This document shows, one piece after another, positions 44,545 through 53,600 of a DNA stretch of 64,000 nucleotides (its first letter is position 1; the number at the start of each line of letters is the position of its first letter). The stretch comes from an uncultured Tessaracoccus sp. Its GTDB lineage: Bacteria; Actinomycetota; Actinomycetes; Propionibacteriales; Propionibacteriaceae. Location of the stretch: NCBI RefSeq assembly GCF_943914565.1, contig NZ_CALUCN010000004.1, positions 1-64,000 on the forward strand. Direction: 5' to 3'. A program made the position numbers and the translations under genes. Below the pieces are notes generated by a model. It had not been told where the DNA came from. It saw only the letters and a list, made by a program, of their open reading frames with translations, and ran no database searches.

Positions 44545-45753
44545 ATGGAGATCCGACGCGCGGCTGCGTGGTCGCTCGTCCTCGCGGTCATGGGCCTCCC
44601 GCTCACCGCATCGACTGCCCGGGCCGAGTGGCACGACGGGTTGTGCCAACGCGGTGAAGGCGTCACCGTCATCATCGACTGGAGCCGGCTCGACGAGGGC
44701 GGGGGCGGCGACCGCGAACTGCTTCGCTGCGTCGTGCTCGAGGACGGGGCGACGACGTTCCCCGTCACGGATCCCACCGGCTTGAACATGGCTTCCGTGC
44801 TGCGGTCAGCCGGCGTCGAGTTCTCGATGGACCCCGGCTACATCAGCGATGTCAACGGCATTCCCACGCCCGACGGCACCTACTGGCACTTCACCGGGGG
44901 CAAGGAGGGGCAGTGGCTCGGCAAGACCCACTACGATCCTCAGCCCGAGGTGGACACGTTCACGGGCATCGCACTCGGCGAGTACGGGACGGACCCGGCC
45001 CCGGTGCGCACCCCGGAGTTCGCCGAGCGGGACGAGACCGAGGACCCCGGCGACGGACCGAGCGACGGCCCCGGCGAGGATCCCGGCGACGGGCCGAGCG
45101 ACGGCCCCGGCAAGGACCCCGACGGACCCGGCGGCGAGCCCACCGGACCAAGTGGTGAGCCCACCGAGCCCGGGGACGGACCCGACGAAGAACCCACCGG
45201 CCCCGGCGACCCCACCGACGGCCCCACAGGGCCGGGCGACAGCAGCCCCAGCGAGGAGCCCACCCGACCGGGCACCGCACCCAGCACGCCGGGCCGAGGA
45301 CGCCCGACAGCGTCCGACACCCCCGACGACCGCACCCAAGCGCCCACGGACGCGCGTCCGGGCGAGCCCCGCGACCGCGCGGACCGGACCTCCCCGCCTG
45401 CGGGAGGCCACCGTCGCGACACGACGCCCGGGGCGCACCCGCCCCGCCAGACGCCGGAGCCCACCGCAACGCCCAGTGCGCCGCCGGCCCCGACGCCGAC
45501 CCCTTCGACGTCCCCCGGCCCGGTCGAGGCGCCCTCCGGCCCACCCGCCGACGCCCCGAGCGCCACACCATCGCCGGTGTGGGGCCGCGAGGACGCCGAG
45601 CGTCGTGCCGCGCCCGGGGCCGGGACGGACCCCGGCGCGTCGCCGAGCGGGTGGCTGAACAGCGTGGTCGGGCTCGTGCTCCTCGGGGGACTCGGTACCG
45701 CCGTGGGCGTGGGGCTTCGTGGTGGCCGTGGCCAGCCGTTGGAGGACGAATGA
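44545..45753 (+). CDS. Membrane-anchored DUF4430-like surface protein with long Pro-rich stalk
   Basis: A 402-residue exported protein. Signal peptide about 1-24 (ending S-T-A-R-A). Residues about 25-145 form a DUF4430/transcobalamin-beta-like domain: two Cys, then T-Y-W-H-F-T-G-G near residue 114. About 210 residues of Pro/Gly/Asp/Glu/Thr-rich stalk follow, long enough to cross the wall. A C-terminal helix (V-V-G-L-V-L-L-G-G-L-G) and short basic-acidic tail anchor it. It is the first gene behind the cobalamin riboswitch, so corrinoid capture or handover is the likely job. The stop overlaps the next start. Confidence 0.85.
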   Translation: MEIRRAAAWSLVLAVMGLPLTASTARAEWHDGLCQRGEGVTVIIDWSRLDEGGGGDRELLRCVVLEDGATTFPVTDPTGLNMASVLRSAGVEFSMDPGYISDVNGIPTPDGTYWHFTGGKEGQWLGKTHYDPQPEVDTFTGIALGEYGTDPAPVRTPEFAERDETEDPGDGPSDGPGEDPGDGPSDGPGKDPDGPGGEPTGPSGEPTEPGDGPDEEPTGPGDPTDGPTGPGDSSPSEEPTRPGTAPSTPGRGRPTASDTPDDRTQAPTDARPGEPRDRADRTSPPAGGHRRDTTPGAHPPRQTPEPTATPSAPPAPTPTPSTSPGPVEAPSGPPADAPSATPSPVWGREDAERRAAPGAGTDPGASPSGWLNSVVGLVLLGGLGTAVGVGLRGGRGQPLEDE

Positions 45754-46679
45754 GGCACCTGTACCTGTTCGCGACGAGCGTCGCGCTGTGGCTCTGCACC
45801 TCCGCCCCGGCACTGGCCGGCCCCCCGCCCCAAGCGGTCGAGCTCTGCACCCACGCACCACGAGGCTGTGCCATCCGAGTCGTTGATCCCGCCCGTGAAG
45901 GCGCGACGACCTCCGTGACCGTCCTTGGTCAGCCGCAGACGCGGGTCAAGGTCATGGCCTACCAGGCGGTGGCCGACGGGACCACGCTCACTGCCCTGCA
46001 GCCGCTCGGCCGTGGCGTCGAGGTGTTCACCGGCCGTGACGGGACCGCCACTGCGGACCTCCCGGTGCCCGCGGCCGTCACCCAGCCGTCGAGCGGCTGG
46101 CTCCTCGTGAGCGTCGACGGCCTCACCGGCACCGACGTCTCCTCCACCGTCGGGACGTTCGTGCCGTTCGGTGCGCGCATCCCGACGATGCTGGGCGACG
46201 GCCACGGTGAGGCCAAGCCCGTGGGCGCGCGTCTCACGATGCGGCTCGTCGGCACCATCCGGGGTACGCGGTACGCCGTCGAGTACCAGCGCCCCGACGG
46301 CGGCTGGGAGGACGTGACGCAGGGCGACGGCCGCGTGCAGGGCGCCGCCGACGAGCCGGTGGGCGTCGACTACGTGCTGCCCCGGGGCCTCCCCGACGCT
46401 CCCGTCAAGCTCCGGCTGCGCAATCGCTCGGACTCCTCGACGTCCGCCGTGTGGCTCGCGCGTCCCTCCGCCGAGGGGTCACCCCGGCCTCGGGCGACGC
46501 CGTTCACGCCGCCCGAGGTGGGCACGCACCTCGACGGGACCACGGTCGTCGGCGTCCACCCCGTGAGCGCCGTGCGGACGGGAGCGATCCTCGTCGCGAG
46601 CGGTGCGACGGCGTGGGCGCTCGGCGCGACCGTCGTCGACGTGGTCACCCGTCGTCGACGCACGAAGGAGGCGCGATGA
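45750..46679 (+). CDS. Secreted membrane-anchored protein of unknown function in the B12 operon
   Basis: A 309-residue protein with a signal peptide (cleavage near A-L-A-G, about residue 20), a beta-rich extracellular part with two Cys early (L-C-T-H-A-P-R-G-C), and a C-terminal helix (G-A-I-L-V-A-S-G-A-T-A-W-A-L-G) before a basic tail. I do not recognise the fold. Overlapping start (ATGA) with the DUF4430 gene and with the T component after it indicates a working complex with both. A second corrinoid-handling subunit is a guess. Confidence 0.7.
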   Translation: MRHLYLFATSVALWLCTSAPALAGPPPQAVELCTHAPRGCAIRVVDPAREGATTSVTVLGQPQTRVKVMAYQAVADGTTLTALQPLGRGVEVFTGRDGTATADLPVPAAVTQPSSGWLLVSVDGLTGTDVSSTVGTFVPFGARIPTMLGDGHGEAKPVGARLTMRLVGTIRGTRYAVEYQRPDGGWEDVTQGDGRVQGAADEPVGVDYVLPRGLPDAPVKLRLRNRSDSSTSAVWLARPSAEGSPRPRATPFTPPEVGTHLDGTTVVGVHPVSAVRTGAILVASGATAWALGATVVDVVTRRRRTKEAR

Positions 46680-47431
46680 TCGACGGCCACCCCTTGGTCT
46701 GGCTGGGCGTCTGCGGCGCCTGCCTCGCTGCCGCCCTCACGATCGAGTCCCCCACGATGCTCGCCATCCTCGCCGCGGGACTGCTGTGCACCGGGCTGCT
46801 CGCGCGTGGACCACGCGTGGCGAGCTTCGTCGCCGCATGCATCGCGACGCTGGGCGTCGCCGCGTGGTGGTTGCTGTGCCTGGCTGCGCTCCCCGGCCCC
46901 GAGGGCGGCCCGGTCCTCCTGCGACTTCCCTCGGCATCGCTGGGCGTCGGAGCCCAGTTCGGTGGCGCGGTGACCCTCGCCGCGGTCGACCGCTGCGTGC
47001 AGCACCAGCTGGTGGCTGCCGTCGTGCTGCTGTCCCTGGGGCTCGCCGGACAGCTCGTCTCGGTCCGGGGTTGGCGCTCGCTCGCGGCCCTCACCGGTCC
47101 CTTGGCCCCGGCATTCGGATGGCTCGCCGCGGGCGGGGAGGCCGCCGCGGAGGTTGCCGCCGCGCGGCGCCAGCGGAGAGGCTCCCCGGGGCCGTCGACG
47201 CTCGTCACCTGGCTGCGCGCTTGCCGCGACCTCAGCCGTGACCTGCCCGGGGTCTCGCCGCGGGTGCTGCTGCAGTGGCGGCTCGGGGACCTCTGGCAAG
47301 CCATCGCGACGGTGGCGCTGCTCGCTGCGGTCATCTGGGCCGGAGGCGCCGGGGTGCTCGGCATGACGGTGGCCGCGACGCTCCTGCCGGTGAGCGTCAC
47401 GGTGTCCGGCCTGAGGAGGCACCATGCCTGA
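46676..47431 (+). CDS. Putative ECF transporter transmembrane (T) component
   Basis: A 251-residue membrane protein with about five helices and a long cytoplasmic helical stretch (A-A-E-V-A-A-A-R-R-Q-R-R-G, then T-W-L-R-A-C-R-D-L-S-R-D-L-P-G) that suits the coupling helices of EcfT. The A-R-R/A-R-G motifs are not clear-cut, so assignment rests on topology plus the neighbouring ABC-like and S-component genes. It overlaps the next gene by eight bases. Confidence 0.65.
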   Translation: MIDGHPLVWLGVCGACLAAALTIESPTMLAILAAGLLCTGLLARGPRVASFVAACIATLGVAAWWLLCLAALPGPEGGPVLLRLPSASLGVGAQFGGAVTLAAVDRCVQHQLVAAVVLLSLGLAGQLVSVRGWRSLAALTGPLAPAFGWLAAGGEAAAEVAAARRQRRGSPGPSTLVTWLRACRDLSRDLPGVSPRVLLQWRLGDLWQAIATVALLAAVIWAGGAGVLGMTVAATLLPVSVTVSGLRRHHA

Positions 47432-48512
47432 GTTGCACGAATTCGGGATCTGGCTGCCGGGGCCGGGGATCGTCGCGGACAACATCACGGTGCGCTTCGC
47501 ACCCGGCCAGCTGTGGGCCGTCGTCGGCCGGTCGGGCTCCGGTGCATCGGTCCTGCTGCGCGCCATGGCCGGACGGCTCCCGGCCACCGCCCGGACACGG
47601 GGCGCCCTCGCGCTGCACCACTCGTCGGTGCTCCACGTCGGCGCACTGCCGCCGCTCGGCGTCGCCGAGTACCTCGGGGGGCTGGCCGGCCGCACCGCGT
47701 TGGTTCCCGGCAGGTACGACGCCGACGCGCACCTCGACCATCGCACCACCTCCGTCCCACCCGACGTGCGCGCCGGGCTGCTGCTCGCCGCCCTCGAACG
47801 CGCACCGCGCCGCGACTTGGTGCTGGTCGACGCCTGCCTCACCGCAGCCTCGGCGCACGTCCGCGACGCCTTCGGTGCGGAGCTTCGTCGACGAACTCGC
47901 GACGGCGCCTGCGTCCTCTGGGCCGATCACGCGCTCGACACGCTCATGGCCCACGCCACACACGTGCTCGAGCTCGGCCTCGGCCGCCAGCTCGCCGCGG
48001 AGCCAGCGCCCAGCTGGGTGCCCGTCTCACTCCCGCCGCTGCTGCGGCGTCCCGCCGGCGCGAGTGCGCGCCGCGTTCGCGGCTCCGCCACCATCGTGTC
48101 CGCCGACCGCCTGGACCTGGACGGGGCCGCCGTCGAGGTGCCCGCCGGGGCCACCGTCGGCATCGTGCGCCGAGGCGGGCGCCCCGAACCGTTCGCTCGA
48201 CGGCTCGTCTCCGCCCTGGGCGGCAAGGTCCTGAGCTCCCACGCCCGCCGGGGTCGTGCCCTGTCCGTGCTCGACGGGCCCGACCCGCTCTGGCTGCCCC
48301 ACCCCCAGGCCGGGCTCGATCCGCACGACCGGCTGGCGCTCGCCACGCACCTCGCCGGCCAGCAGCCGGCGCCCCGGGTCGTGACCGGACGCGACTGGGC
48401 GTTCCTCGCCGATGCCTGCCACGAGATCGTGGTGATCGACGGCGATCGCGTGCGCACCCAGGGCACGCCTCGAGCGGTCGAGTCCCTCGTCGAGGGTGGG
48501 GTGATCGCGTGA
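47424..48512 (+). CDS. Degenerate double ABC ATPase-like protein (ECF A-component position)
   Basis: A 362-residue protein with two tandem ABC-like halves. The first Walker A reads G-R-S-G-S-G-A-S (residues 35-42): the ATP-binding Lys is Ala. Its Walker B is L-V-L-V-D-A, where the catalytic Glu is Ala; an H-loop-like A-D-H-A is kept near 168. The second half is further eroded (V-G-I-V-R-R-G-G-R at the P-loop). It therefore probably cannot hydrolyse ATP by itself. It could be a structural subunit, with energy from shared EcfA proteins or from the MoxR ATPase. Starts within the T-component gene, stop overlaps the S-component start. Confidence 0.75.
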   Translation: MPELHEFGIWLPGPGIVADNITVRFAPGQLWAVVGRSGSGASVLLRAMAGRLPATARTRGALALHHSSVLHVGALPPLGVAEYLGGLAGRTALVPGRYDADAHLDHRTTSVPPDVRAGLLLAALERAPRRDLVLVDACLTAASAHVRDAFGAELRRRTRDGACVLWADHALDTLMAHATHVLELGLGRQLAAEPAPSWVPVSLPPLLRRPAGASARRVRGSATIVSADRLDLDGAAVEVPAGATVGIVRRGGRPEPFARRLVSALGGKVLSSHARRGRALSVLDGPDPLWLPHPQAGLDPHDRLALATHLAGQQPAPRVVTGRDWAFLADACHEIVVIDGDRVRTQGTPRAVESLVEGGVIA

Positions 48513-49408
48513 ACACCAAGGGTTGGCACCTGGTCACGCCCCTCGTCGGCCCTCGCTCGCGGGGTGCCGTCGCGCTGATCCTGGTACTCGGAATCGGGTG
48601 GCTCACCTGGCCCGTCTGGCAGTCCTCGACCGCTCCCGGGATCGACGACATGCGCGCCCTGCTGCCCGCGCTGCTGGCGGCTCTGGGTGGGCTCCTGCTC
48701 GTGCTCGGGTGGGCGCTCTGGCGCGACGCGGGCCGGCAGGTCGCGGTGTTCGCACCGGTGGTGGCGCTCTCCGGGATCGGCACGCTCGTGCGTCTGCTCT
48801 GCTCGCCGTCCGCGGCCGGGATCCAACCCAGCTTCGCGGTGCCCTTGCTCGCTGGCGCCGCGCTGGGCGGCCCGGCCGGGTTCGCCGTCGGCGCCCTGTC
48901 CTGTCTCGTCTCGTCGGTCCTGCTGGGGCTGGTGCAGACGCCGCTCGTGGCACAGACCCTCGTCTGGGGGATCTGGGGGCTCGCGGGTGGGCTGTGCCTG
49001 CGCGTGGGCCACCGGGTCGCACCGCTGCTGCTGGCGCTGCTGTCGTGCGCGCTCGGCCCGCTCTCCGGGGTGCTGCTGAACCTCACCGGGTGGGTCGACG
49101 ACGCCGGCGTCGAGCGGGGCGCATTCCTGCTGGGCGCCGCCCCCACCGAATCCGCGGTCCGCCTCGTCGAGTACTCGCTCGCCACATCCCTGCCCATCGA
49201 CTCCGTGCGCGGCTGCACCGCAGCACTCGTCGTCGTCTGCTGCGCGCCGGTCCTGGGCGCCTTGCGCGACGTCGTCCACGACCGGGCCCCGAGTGACCGG
49301 GCCCCCAGCGCGCCACGCCACCGCATCGACCCCACCGACGAGGCACGCCGCGAGCGCAGCGACCGTGCCGCAATCGTCTGGAACGACCACCGAGGAGAAC
49401 ACCCATGA
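48509..49408 (+). CDS. Putative ECF transporter substrate-binding (S) component, predicted cobalamin-specific
   Basis: A 299-residue membrane protein with six or seven helices. The run P-S-F-A-V-P-L-L-A-G-A-A-L-G-G-P-A-G-F-A near residue 110 and the following G-A-L-S-C-L-V-S-S-V-L-L-G resemble ECF S components. Two extra N-terminal helices make it longer than minimal S components (about 190). Substrate cobalamin is inferred from the riboswitch. Start GTG overlaps the upstream stop and its own stop overlaps the MoxR ATG. Confidence 0.72.
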   Translation: MNTKGWHLVTPLVGPRSRGAVALILVLGIGWLTWPVWQSSTAPGIDDMRALLPALLAALGGLLLVLGWALWRDAGRQVAVFAPVVALSGIGTLVRLLCSPSAAGIQPSFAVPLLAGAALGGPAGFAVGALSCLVSSVLLGLVQTPLVAQTLVWGIWGLAGGLCLRVGHRVAPLLLALLSCALGPLSGVLLNLTGWVDDAGVERGAFLLGAAPTESAVRLVEYSLATSLPIDSVRGCTAALVVVCCAPVLGALRDVVHDRAPSDRAPSAPRHRIDPTDEARRERSDRAAIVWNDHRGEHP

Positions 49409-50391
49409 CCGAACCACTCAGCGCCGAGGAGCTTGCCTGGGCGACCGACCGCATCCAAGCCGTGACCAGCCACTTCGACGCGACCGTCGTGGGGCAGCGT
49501 CGGCTTCGCACCGCGCTCCTGGCGACGCTGTTGGGCGAGGGCCACATCCTCGTCGAGTCCGTGCCCGGCCTCGCCAAGACGCTCGCGGCCAGCACGCTGG
49601 CGCACGCATTCGACGCGAGCTTCGCGCGCATCCAGTGCACTCCCGACCTCCTGCCGAGCGACATCATCGGCACCGAGGTGTTCGATCCCTCCACCGCGAG
49701 CTTCCACACCGAGTTGGGGCCCGTGCACGCGAACTTCGTCCTCCTGGACGAGATCAACCGGTCGAGCGCGAAGACCCAGGCGGCGATGCTGGAGGCGATG
49801 CAGGAACGCCAGACCTCCATCGGGGGCACGAGCCATCCGCTGCCCGACCCGTTCGTCGTGATGGCGACGCAGAACCCCATCGACGAAGAGGGCACGTACG
49901 TGCTCCCCCAGGCGCAGATGGATCGCTTCCTGCTCAAGGAAGTCATCGACTACCCGAGCCCCGACGACGAGCTCGAGGTGCTCGGTCGCATCGAGCGGGG
50001 CGAGCTCGACGAGCCGGACCCGGCCGTCGCGTCCACCGACGACATCGCACGGCTGCGGTCCGCGACCCGGCGCGTGCACGTGGAGGAGGCGCTGAAGCGC
50101 TACGTGATCCAGGTGGTCGACGTCACCCGCCACCCGGACGACCACCTGCCGTCGCACACGGCACGCTGGATCCAGGTGGGCGCCAGCCCCCGCGCCTCGA
50201 TCGCGTTCCTCCGGGTCGCACGCGCGCACGCGCTCCTCGAAGGACGCGACCACGTCACCACCGACGACGTGCTGGCGTTGCGCCACGCCATCCTGCGTCA
50301 CCGCATCGTGCTGACGTTCGAGGCGCTCGCGGAGCACGTCCCCGTCGACTCGATCGTCGACGCGGTGTTCGACCGGGTCCCCACGCCGTAG
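49405..50391 (+). CDS. MoxR family AAA+ ATPase
   Basis: A 328-residue MoxR ATPase. Walker A is V-P-G-L-A-K-T near residue 54, Walker B F-V-L-L-D-E-I-N-R near 113, sensor 1 in V-M-A-T-Q-N-P-I near 154, and the M-D-R-F-L arginine-finger region. All catalytic residues are intact, in contrast to the ABC-like protein two genes upstream. MoxR proteins act as chaperones with VWA partners in assembling or metallating protein complexes. Four bases separate it from the DUF58 gene. The B12 link is unusual for MoxR. Confidence 0.93.
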   Translation: MTEPLSAEELAWATDRIQAVTSHFDATVVGQRRLRTALLATLLGEGHILVESVPGLAKTLAASTLAHAFDASFARIQCTPDLLPSDIIGTEVFDPSTASFHTELGPVHANFVLLDEINRSSAKTQAAMLEAMQERQTSIGGTSHPLPDPFVVMATQNPIDEEGTYVLPQAQMDRFLLKEVIDYPSPDDELEVLGRIERGELDEPDPAVASTDDIARLRSATRRVHVEEALKRYVIQVVDVTRHPDDHLPSHTARWIQVGASPRASIAFLRVARAHALLEGRDHVTTDDVLALRHAILRHRIVLTFEALAEHVPVDSIVDAVFDRVPTP

Positions 50392-50394
50392 CCC

Positions 50395-51273
50395 ATGCCT
50401 CGTCTGCCACGAATCCGCACCGAGCTCGCACTCGCCACCCGTGGAAAGGTGGGCGGGTGGCTCGACGGCATCCACCCGTCGGTGCACGCGGGCCGTTCCC
50501 TCGAGTTCCATGACGTCCGGGAGTACGTCCGGGGCGACGACCCCTCCGACATCGACTGGAAGGCGTCCGCGCGGCTCGGCACCCTGCTCGTGCAACGGCA
50601 CGTCGCGCGACGCAGGACGACCGTGCTGCTCGCGGTGGACAGCGGGCGTGGCATGGCCGCCCTCGCGAGCCCCGGACTGCCGAAGCGCGAGCTCGCGCTC
50701 GACGCCGCGGCGACGCTGGCGAGCCTCGCGCTCGCGGGCGGCGACCACGTCGGCATCCTCCACGCGATTGGTGGGTCGGCCGTGAGCAACCGACCGAGCG
50801 CTCGCCCCGTCCGCGTCGAGCGGATGCTGCGCGCGGTGGAGGACGCCATCACGCCCGATGCGGACGACGCCGACCTCCCGGCCTTGCTGGAGCGCACCTC
50901 GAAGTCCTGGCCGGGCCGCGGGATCGTCGGCCTCGTGCTGGGTGACGTCGAGGTCGACCAGCACCTCGAGGCGCTGCTGCGCCGACTCTCGGTCCAGCAC
51001 GCGGTGCTCGTCGTCGTGGTCCCGGACCTGGACCCGACCGACCCCACGCTGCGCCGGGCCCTGGTCGGGGTGGACGACGGGCGCGCGATCCCCGCTGAGC
51101 TGGTGCGCGACCGGGAGCTCGCCGCCGCGTGGCGCCACGGCGTTGAGGACCGAGCGCGGCGCCGGACGACCGCGTTGGCGCACTTGGCCATCCCGTCGAT
51201 CACCCTGCGCGCCCAGACCCGCGTCGTGCCCCAGATGCTGTCCTGGCTGAGGAGTGTGCGTCATGCCCAGTGA
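50395..51273 (+). CDS. DUF58 domain protein
   Basis: A 292-residue cytoplasmic protein with the DUF58 signature R-E-Y-V-R-G-D-D-P-S-D-I-D-W-K near residues 41-55 and a VWA-like fold with V-D-S-G-R-G near 81. DUF58 proteins nearly always accompany MoxR ATPases and are thought to be adaptors. Overlaps the next gene by eleven bases. Confidence 0.9.
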   Translation: MPRLPRIRTELALATRGKVGGWLDGIHPSVHAGRSLEFHDVREYVRGDDPSDIDWKASARLGTLLVQRHVARRRTTVLLAVDSGRGMAALASPGLPKRELALDAAATLASLALAGGDHVGILHAIGGSAVSNRPSARPVRVERMLRAVEDAITPDADDADLPALLERTSKSWPGRGIVGLVLGDVEVDQHLEALLRRLSVQHAVLVVVVPDLDPTDPTLRRALVGVDDGRAIPAELVRDRELAAAWRHGVEDRARRRTTALAHLAIPSITLRAQTRVVPQMLSWLRSVRHAQ

Positions 51274-51724
51274 GGTTCCTGTGATCCATCCGGCCGTCGA
51301 GCCCTCCCCATGGTGGCTCGCAGCGGGCATCGCGGCGCTCGTGCTCGCGGTGGTCGTGCTCGGGCTGGGCGTGTGGCGCTGGCACGCGTCCAGGCCGCGC
51401 GGGGAGCGCTCGGACGACTCGCTCGACCGGTTGCGAACGGCCGCGCTCCGGCAACTCGACGACGATGCCGCGATCGGCGATCCGGGTGCGGCCTGCCGCG
51501 CGATCAGCCGCACGGTGCGACGCTTCGTCGGCATTGCCTCCGGTGGCGATGCCGACTACCAGGGTGCTGCGCAGCTCCTCGTGGACGCCGAGCAGGACCC
51601 CAGGCTGCGTCTGGTCGCGGACTTCACGCAACACCTGCAACGAGCCTGCTTCGCCGAGCAGCCGGACGTCGACGTCGCCGACGAGGCCCGACGGGCTCGG
51701 GAGGTGATCCAGGCATGGCGCTGA
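51263..51724 (+). CDS. Small membrane-anchored protein of the MoxR locus (DUF4381-like)
   Basis: A 153-residue protein with one N-terminal helix (L-A-A-G-I-A-A-L-V-L-A-V-V-V-L-G) and a helical cytoplasmic domain. Size, single helix and position between DUF58 and VWA genes match the DUF4381 component of MoxR-Bat clusters. The ATG eight bases after GAGGAG is chosen over a GTG three codons upstream. Confidence 0.7.
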   Translation: MPSEVPVIHPAVEPSPWWLAAGIAALVLAVVVLGLGVWRWHASRPRGERSDDSLDRLRTAALRQLDDDAAIGDPGAACRAISRTVRRFVGIASGGDADYQGAAQLLVDAEQDPRLRLVADFTQHLQRACFAEQPDVDVADEARRAREVIQAWR

Positions 51725-52674
51725 CCCATGTGTGGTGGGGTGCGGCCGTGCTGGCCGTCGCCCTGGTGACGACGGTGTTCACATGGTGGTGGCCGCGGCG
51801 TCGAGCCACCGGCGACGTGGCGCTGTTCGGCGCGGCCCGCAGACTCCGGTCGCTGCCGAGGTTTCGCGCACTCGCCCGACGAAGGGTGCGCTGGCTCGTG
51901 GTCGAGTGCGTCGCCGTGGCGGTGGCACTCGCGGGCGCGGCGCTGCTCGTCGCCCACCCCGTCGACGCGACGAGCAGCCCCGAGGAGCGCAGCAACCGTG
52001 ACGTGGTGCTCTGCCTCGACGTCTCCGGTTCGATGGAGCACGTCGTGCTCGACGTGCTGGGGGCGTTCGAAGGCCTGGCCGGGCGGCTCGACGGGGAACG
52101 CATCGGCCTCGTCCTGTTCGACTCCTCCGCGGTGACGATGTTCCCGCTCACCGACGACGGCGACTACGTCCGTGACGAACTCCGCGCGGCCGCGTCGGAG
52201 GTCTCGGCCGGACGCGTCCCGGGCACGGCGCTCGGCGACGTCGGCACCTCACTCATCGGCGACGGTCTGGCGAGCTGTCTGCAACGGTTCGACGACGCCG
52301 ACCCGCATCGCTCGCGTACCGTCGTGCTCGCCACCGACAACCAGACCTCGGGCAAGAGCCTCGTGAGCCTGGACGCTGCCGTGGACCGTGCCCGGGCACG
52401 CAGCATCGTCGTGTTCGGCGTCACCCCCAACGACAACGCGGTCGCGGCCGCTGAGGAGCTCCGGGCGGCGACGCGGCGTGCCGACGGCGAGACGCTGTTC
52501 CTCGCACCGGGTGCCGCGCTGTCCGAGATCGTCGAGGCGGTCCATGCCCAGCCTGCGCGCACCCTCGCGGGCCCGCCGCGGCACCGCGCCCGTCCGCAAC
52601 CGTGGCCGGCGTTCGCGCTCCTCCTTCCGGGCCTCGTGGGCGCCGCGCTCGCCCGACGCAGGAGGCTGGCATGA
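51715..52674 (+). CDS. BatA-like VWA membrane protein
   Basis: A 319-residue protein: two N-terminal helices, a VWA domain and a C-terminal helix (F-A-L-L-L-P-G-L-V-G-A-A). The metal-ion-dependent adhesion site is complete: D-V-S-G-S-M near residue 98, a Thr in G-T-S-L-I region, and Asp in L-A-T-D-N-Q. Such proteins pair with MoxR. Start overlaps the DUF4381-like gene by ten bases and the stop overlaps the next VWA gene (ATGA). Confidence 0.9.
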   Translation: MALTHVWWGAAVLAVALVTTVFTWWWPRRRATGDVALFGAARRLRSLPRFRALARRRVRWLVVECVAVAVALAGAALLVAHPVDATSSPEERSNRDVVLCLDVSGSMEHVVLDVLGAFEGLAGRLDGERIGLVLFDSSAVTMFPLTDDGDYVRDELRAAASEVSAGRVPGTALGDVGTSLIGDGLASCLQRFDDADPHRSRTVVLATDNQTSGKSLVSLDAAVDRARARSIVVFGVTPNDNAVAAAEELRAATRRADGETLFLAPGAALSEIVEAVHAQPARTLAGPPRHRARPQPWPAFALLLPGLVGAALARRRRLA

Positions 52675-53600
52675 GCATCAACCCGGATCCGTGGCTGCTC
52701 ACCGCGACCCTGCTCGCGGCGCTGGTGTGCGTGTGGGCGGGGCGTCGTCGCCCACACGATGCGTCGACGTGGTTGCGGCCCGTGGCACTCGTCGTGCTCG
52801 GCTGCGTGGCCCTGCACCCCGTCGTGGGGGCTCCCCCGGACGACGAGCCGCCACCCACCGCCGACGTGGTGCTCGTGGTCGACCGGACCACGTCCATGGG
52901 TGCGCAGGACCTTCCCGGGGGGCAGCCGCGGATGCACGGCGTCGCGCAGGACATCGCGCGGATCGTGGATGCCTTGCCGGGGGCGAGGTTCACGGTGGTC
53001 ACCGCCGACAACGAGGCCCGGGTGGCCGCGCCGTGGACGACCGACCGGGCCGCGATCGAGACCCTCGCTCGCACCATGGGCTGGCGTGAGGAGGGATTCG
53101 GCACGGGCTCGGACGTCTCGGTGGGCGTGCCGGTGGCCGAGCGGCTGCTCCGCTCGGCCCGTCCGGGGGCGCCTCGGGTGCTCGTCTACCTCGGCGACGG
53201 CGAGCAGATCGCCTCTCACCCGCCGGCATCGTTCGCGCCACTCGGCGAGCTCGTGGACGACGCGCTGGTCCTGGGCTACGGCACGGCGGAGGGCGGTGTC
53301 ATGGCCAAACGGACTGACACCGACGAACTCGTCACCCGCGACGGCCAGCCGCAGCGATCCCACATCGACGAGGACCGGCTGCGCACCATCGCCGCCCAGC
53401 TGGGCGGCACCTACCTGCACCGCACCGGCGAGGGACCCATCGCCCCGCTGCCCGTGGCGCAGGCAGCGCAAGCCCCCGTCGGTGACGATGGGGGCGGCCA
53501 CCCGCTCGACTGGTGGCTGGGCGGCGTTGCCGCGAGCCTCGTCGTGGCTGATCTCGGCCTCACCGCGCGACGCACGCGCCTGGCGAAGGAGGACGCATGA
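52671..53600 (+). CDS. BatB-like VWA membrane protein
   Basis: A 309-residue second VWA protein with the same helix-VWA-helix layout. The adhesion site is D-R-T-T-S-M near residue 71 (D-x-T-x-S form) with Asp in V-Y-L-G-D-G-E later. Divergent in sequence from its upstream partner, so they probably form a heteromer. Start and stop both overlap neighbours (ATGA). Confidence 0.88.
   Translation: MSINPDPWLLTATLLAALVCVWAGRRRPHDASTWLRPVALVVLGCVALHPVVGAPPDDEPPPTADVVLVVDRTTSMGAQDLPGGQPRMHGVAQDIARIVDALPGARFTVVTADNEARVAAPWTTDRAAIETLARTMGWREEGFGTGSDVSVGVPVAERLLRSARPGAPRVLVYLGDGEQIASHPPASFAPLGELVDDALVLGYGTAEGGVMAKRTDTDELVTRDGQPQRSHIDEDRLRTIAAQLGGTYLHRTGEGPIAPLPVAQAAQAPVGDDGGGHPLDWWLGGVAASLVVADLGLTARRTRLAKEDA

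Noticed and set aside
47424..48512. Functional EcfA ATPase
   Set aside because: Walker A Lys and the catalytic Glu are replaced in the first half and the second half has no P-loop.
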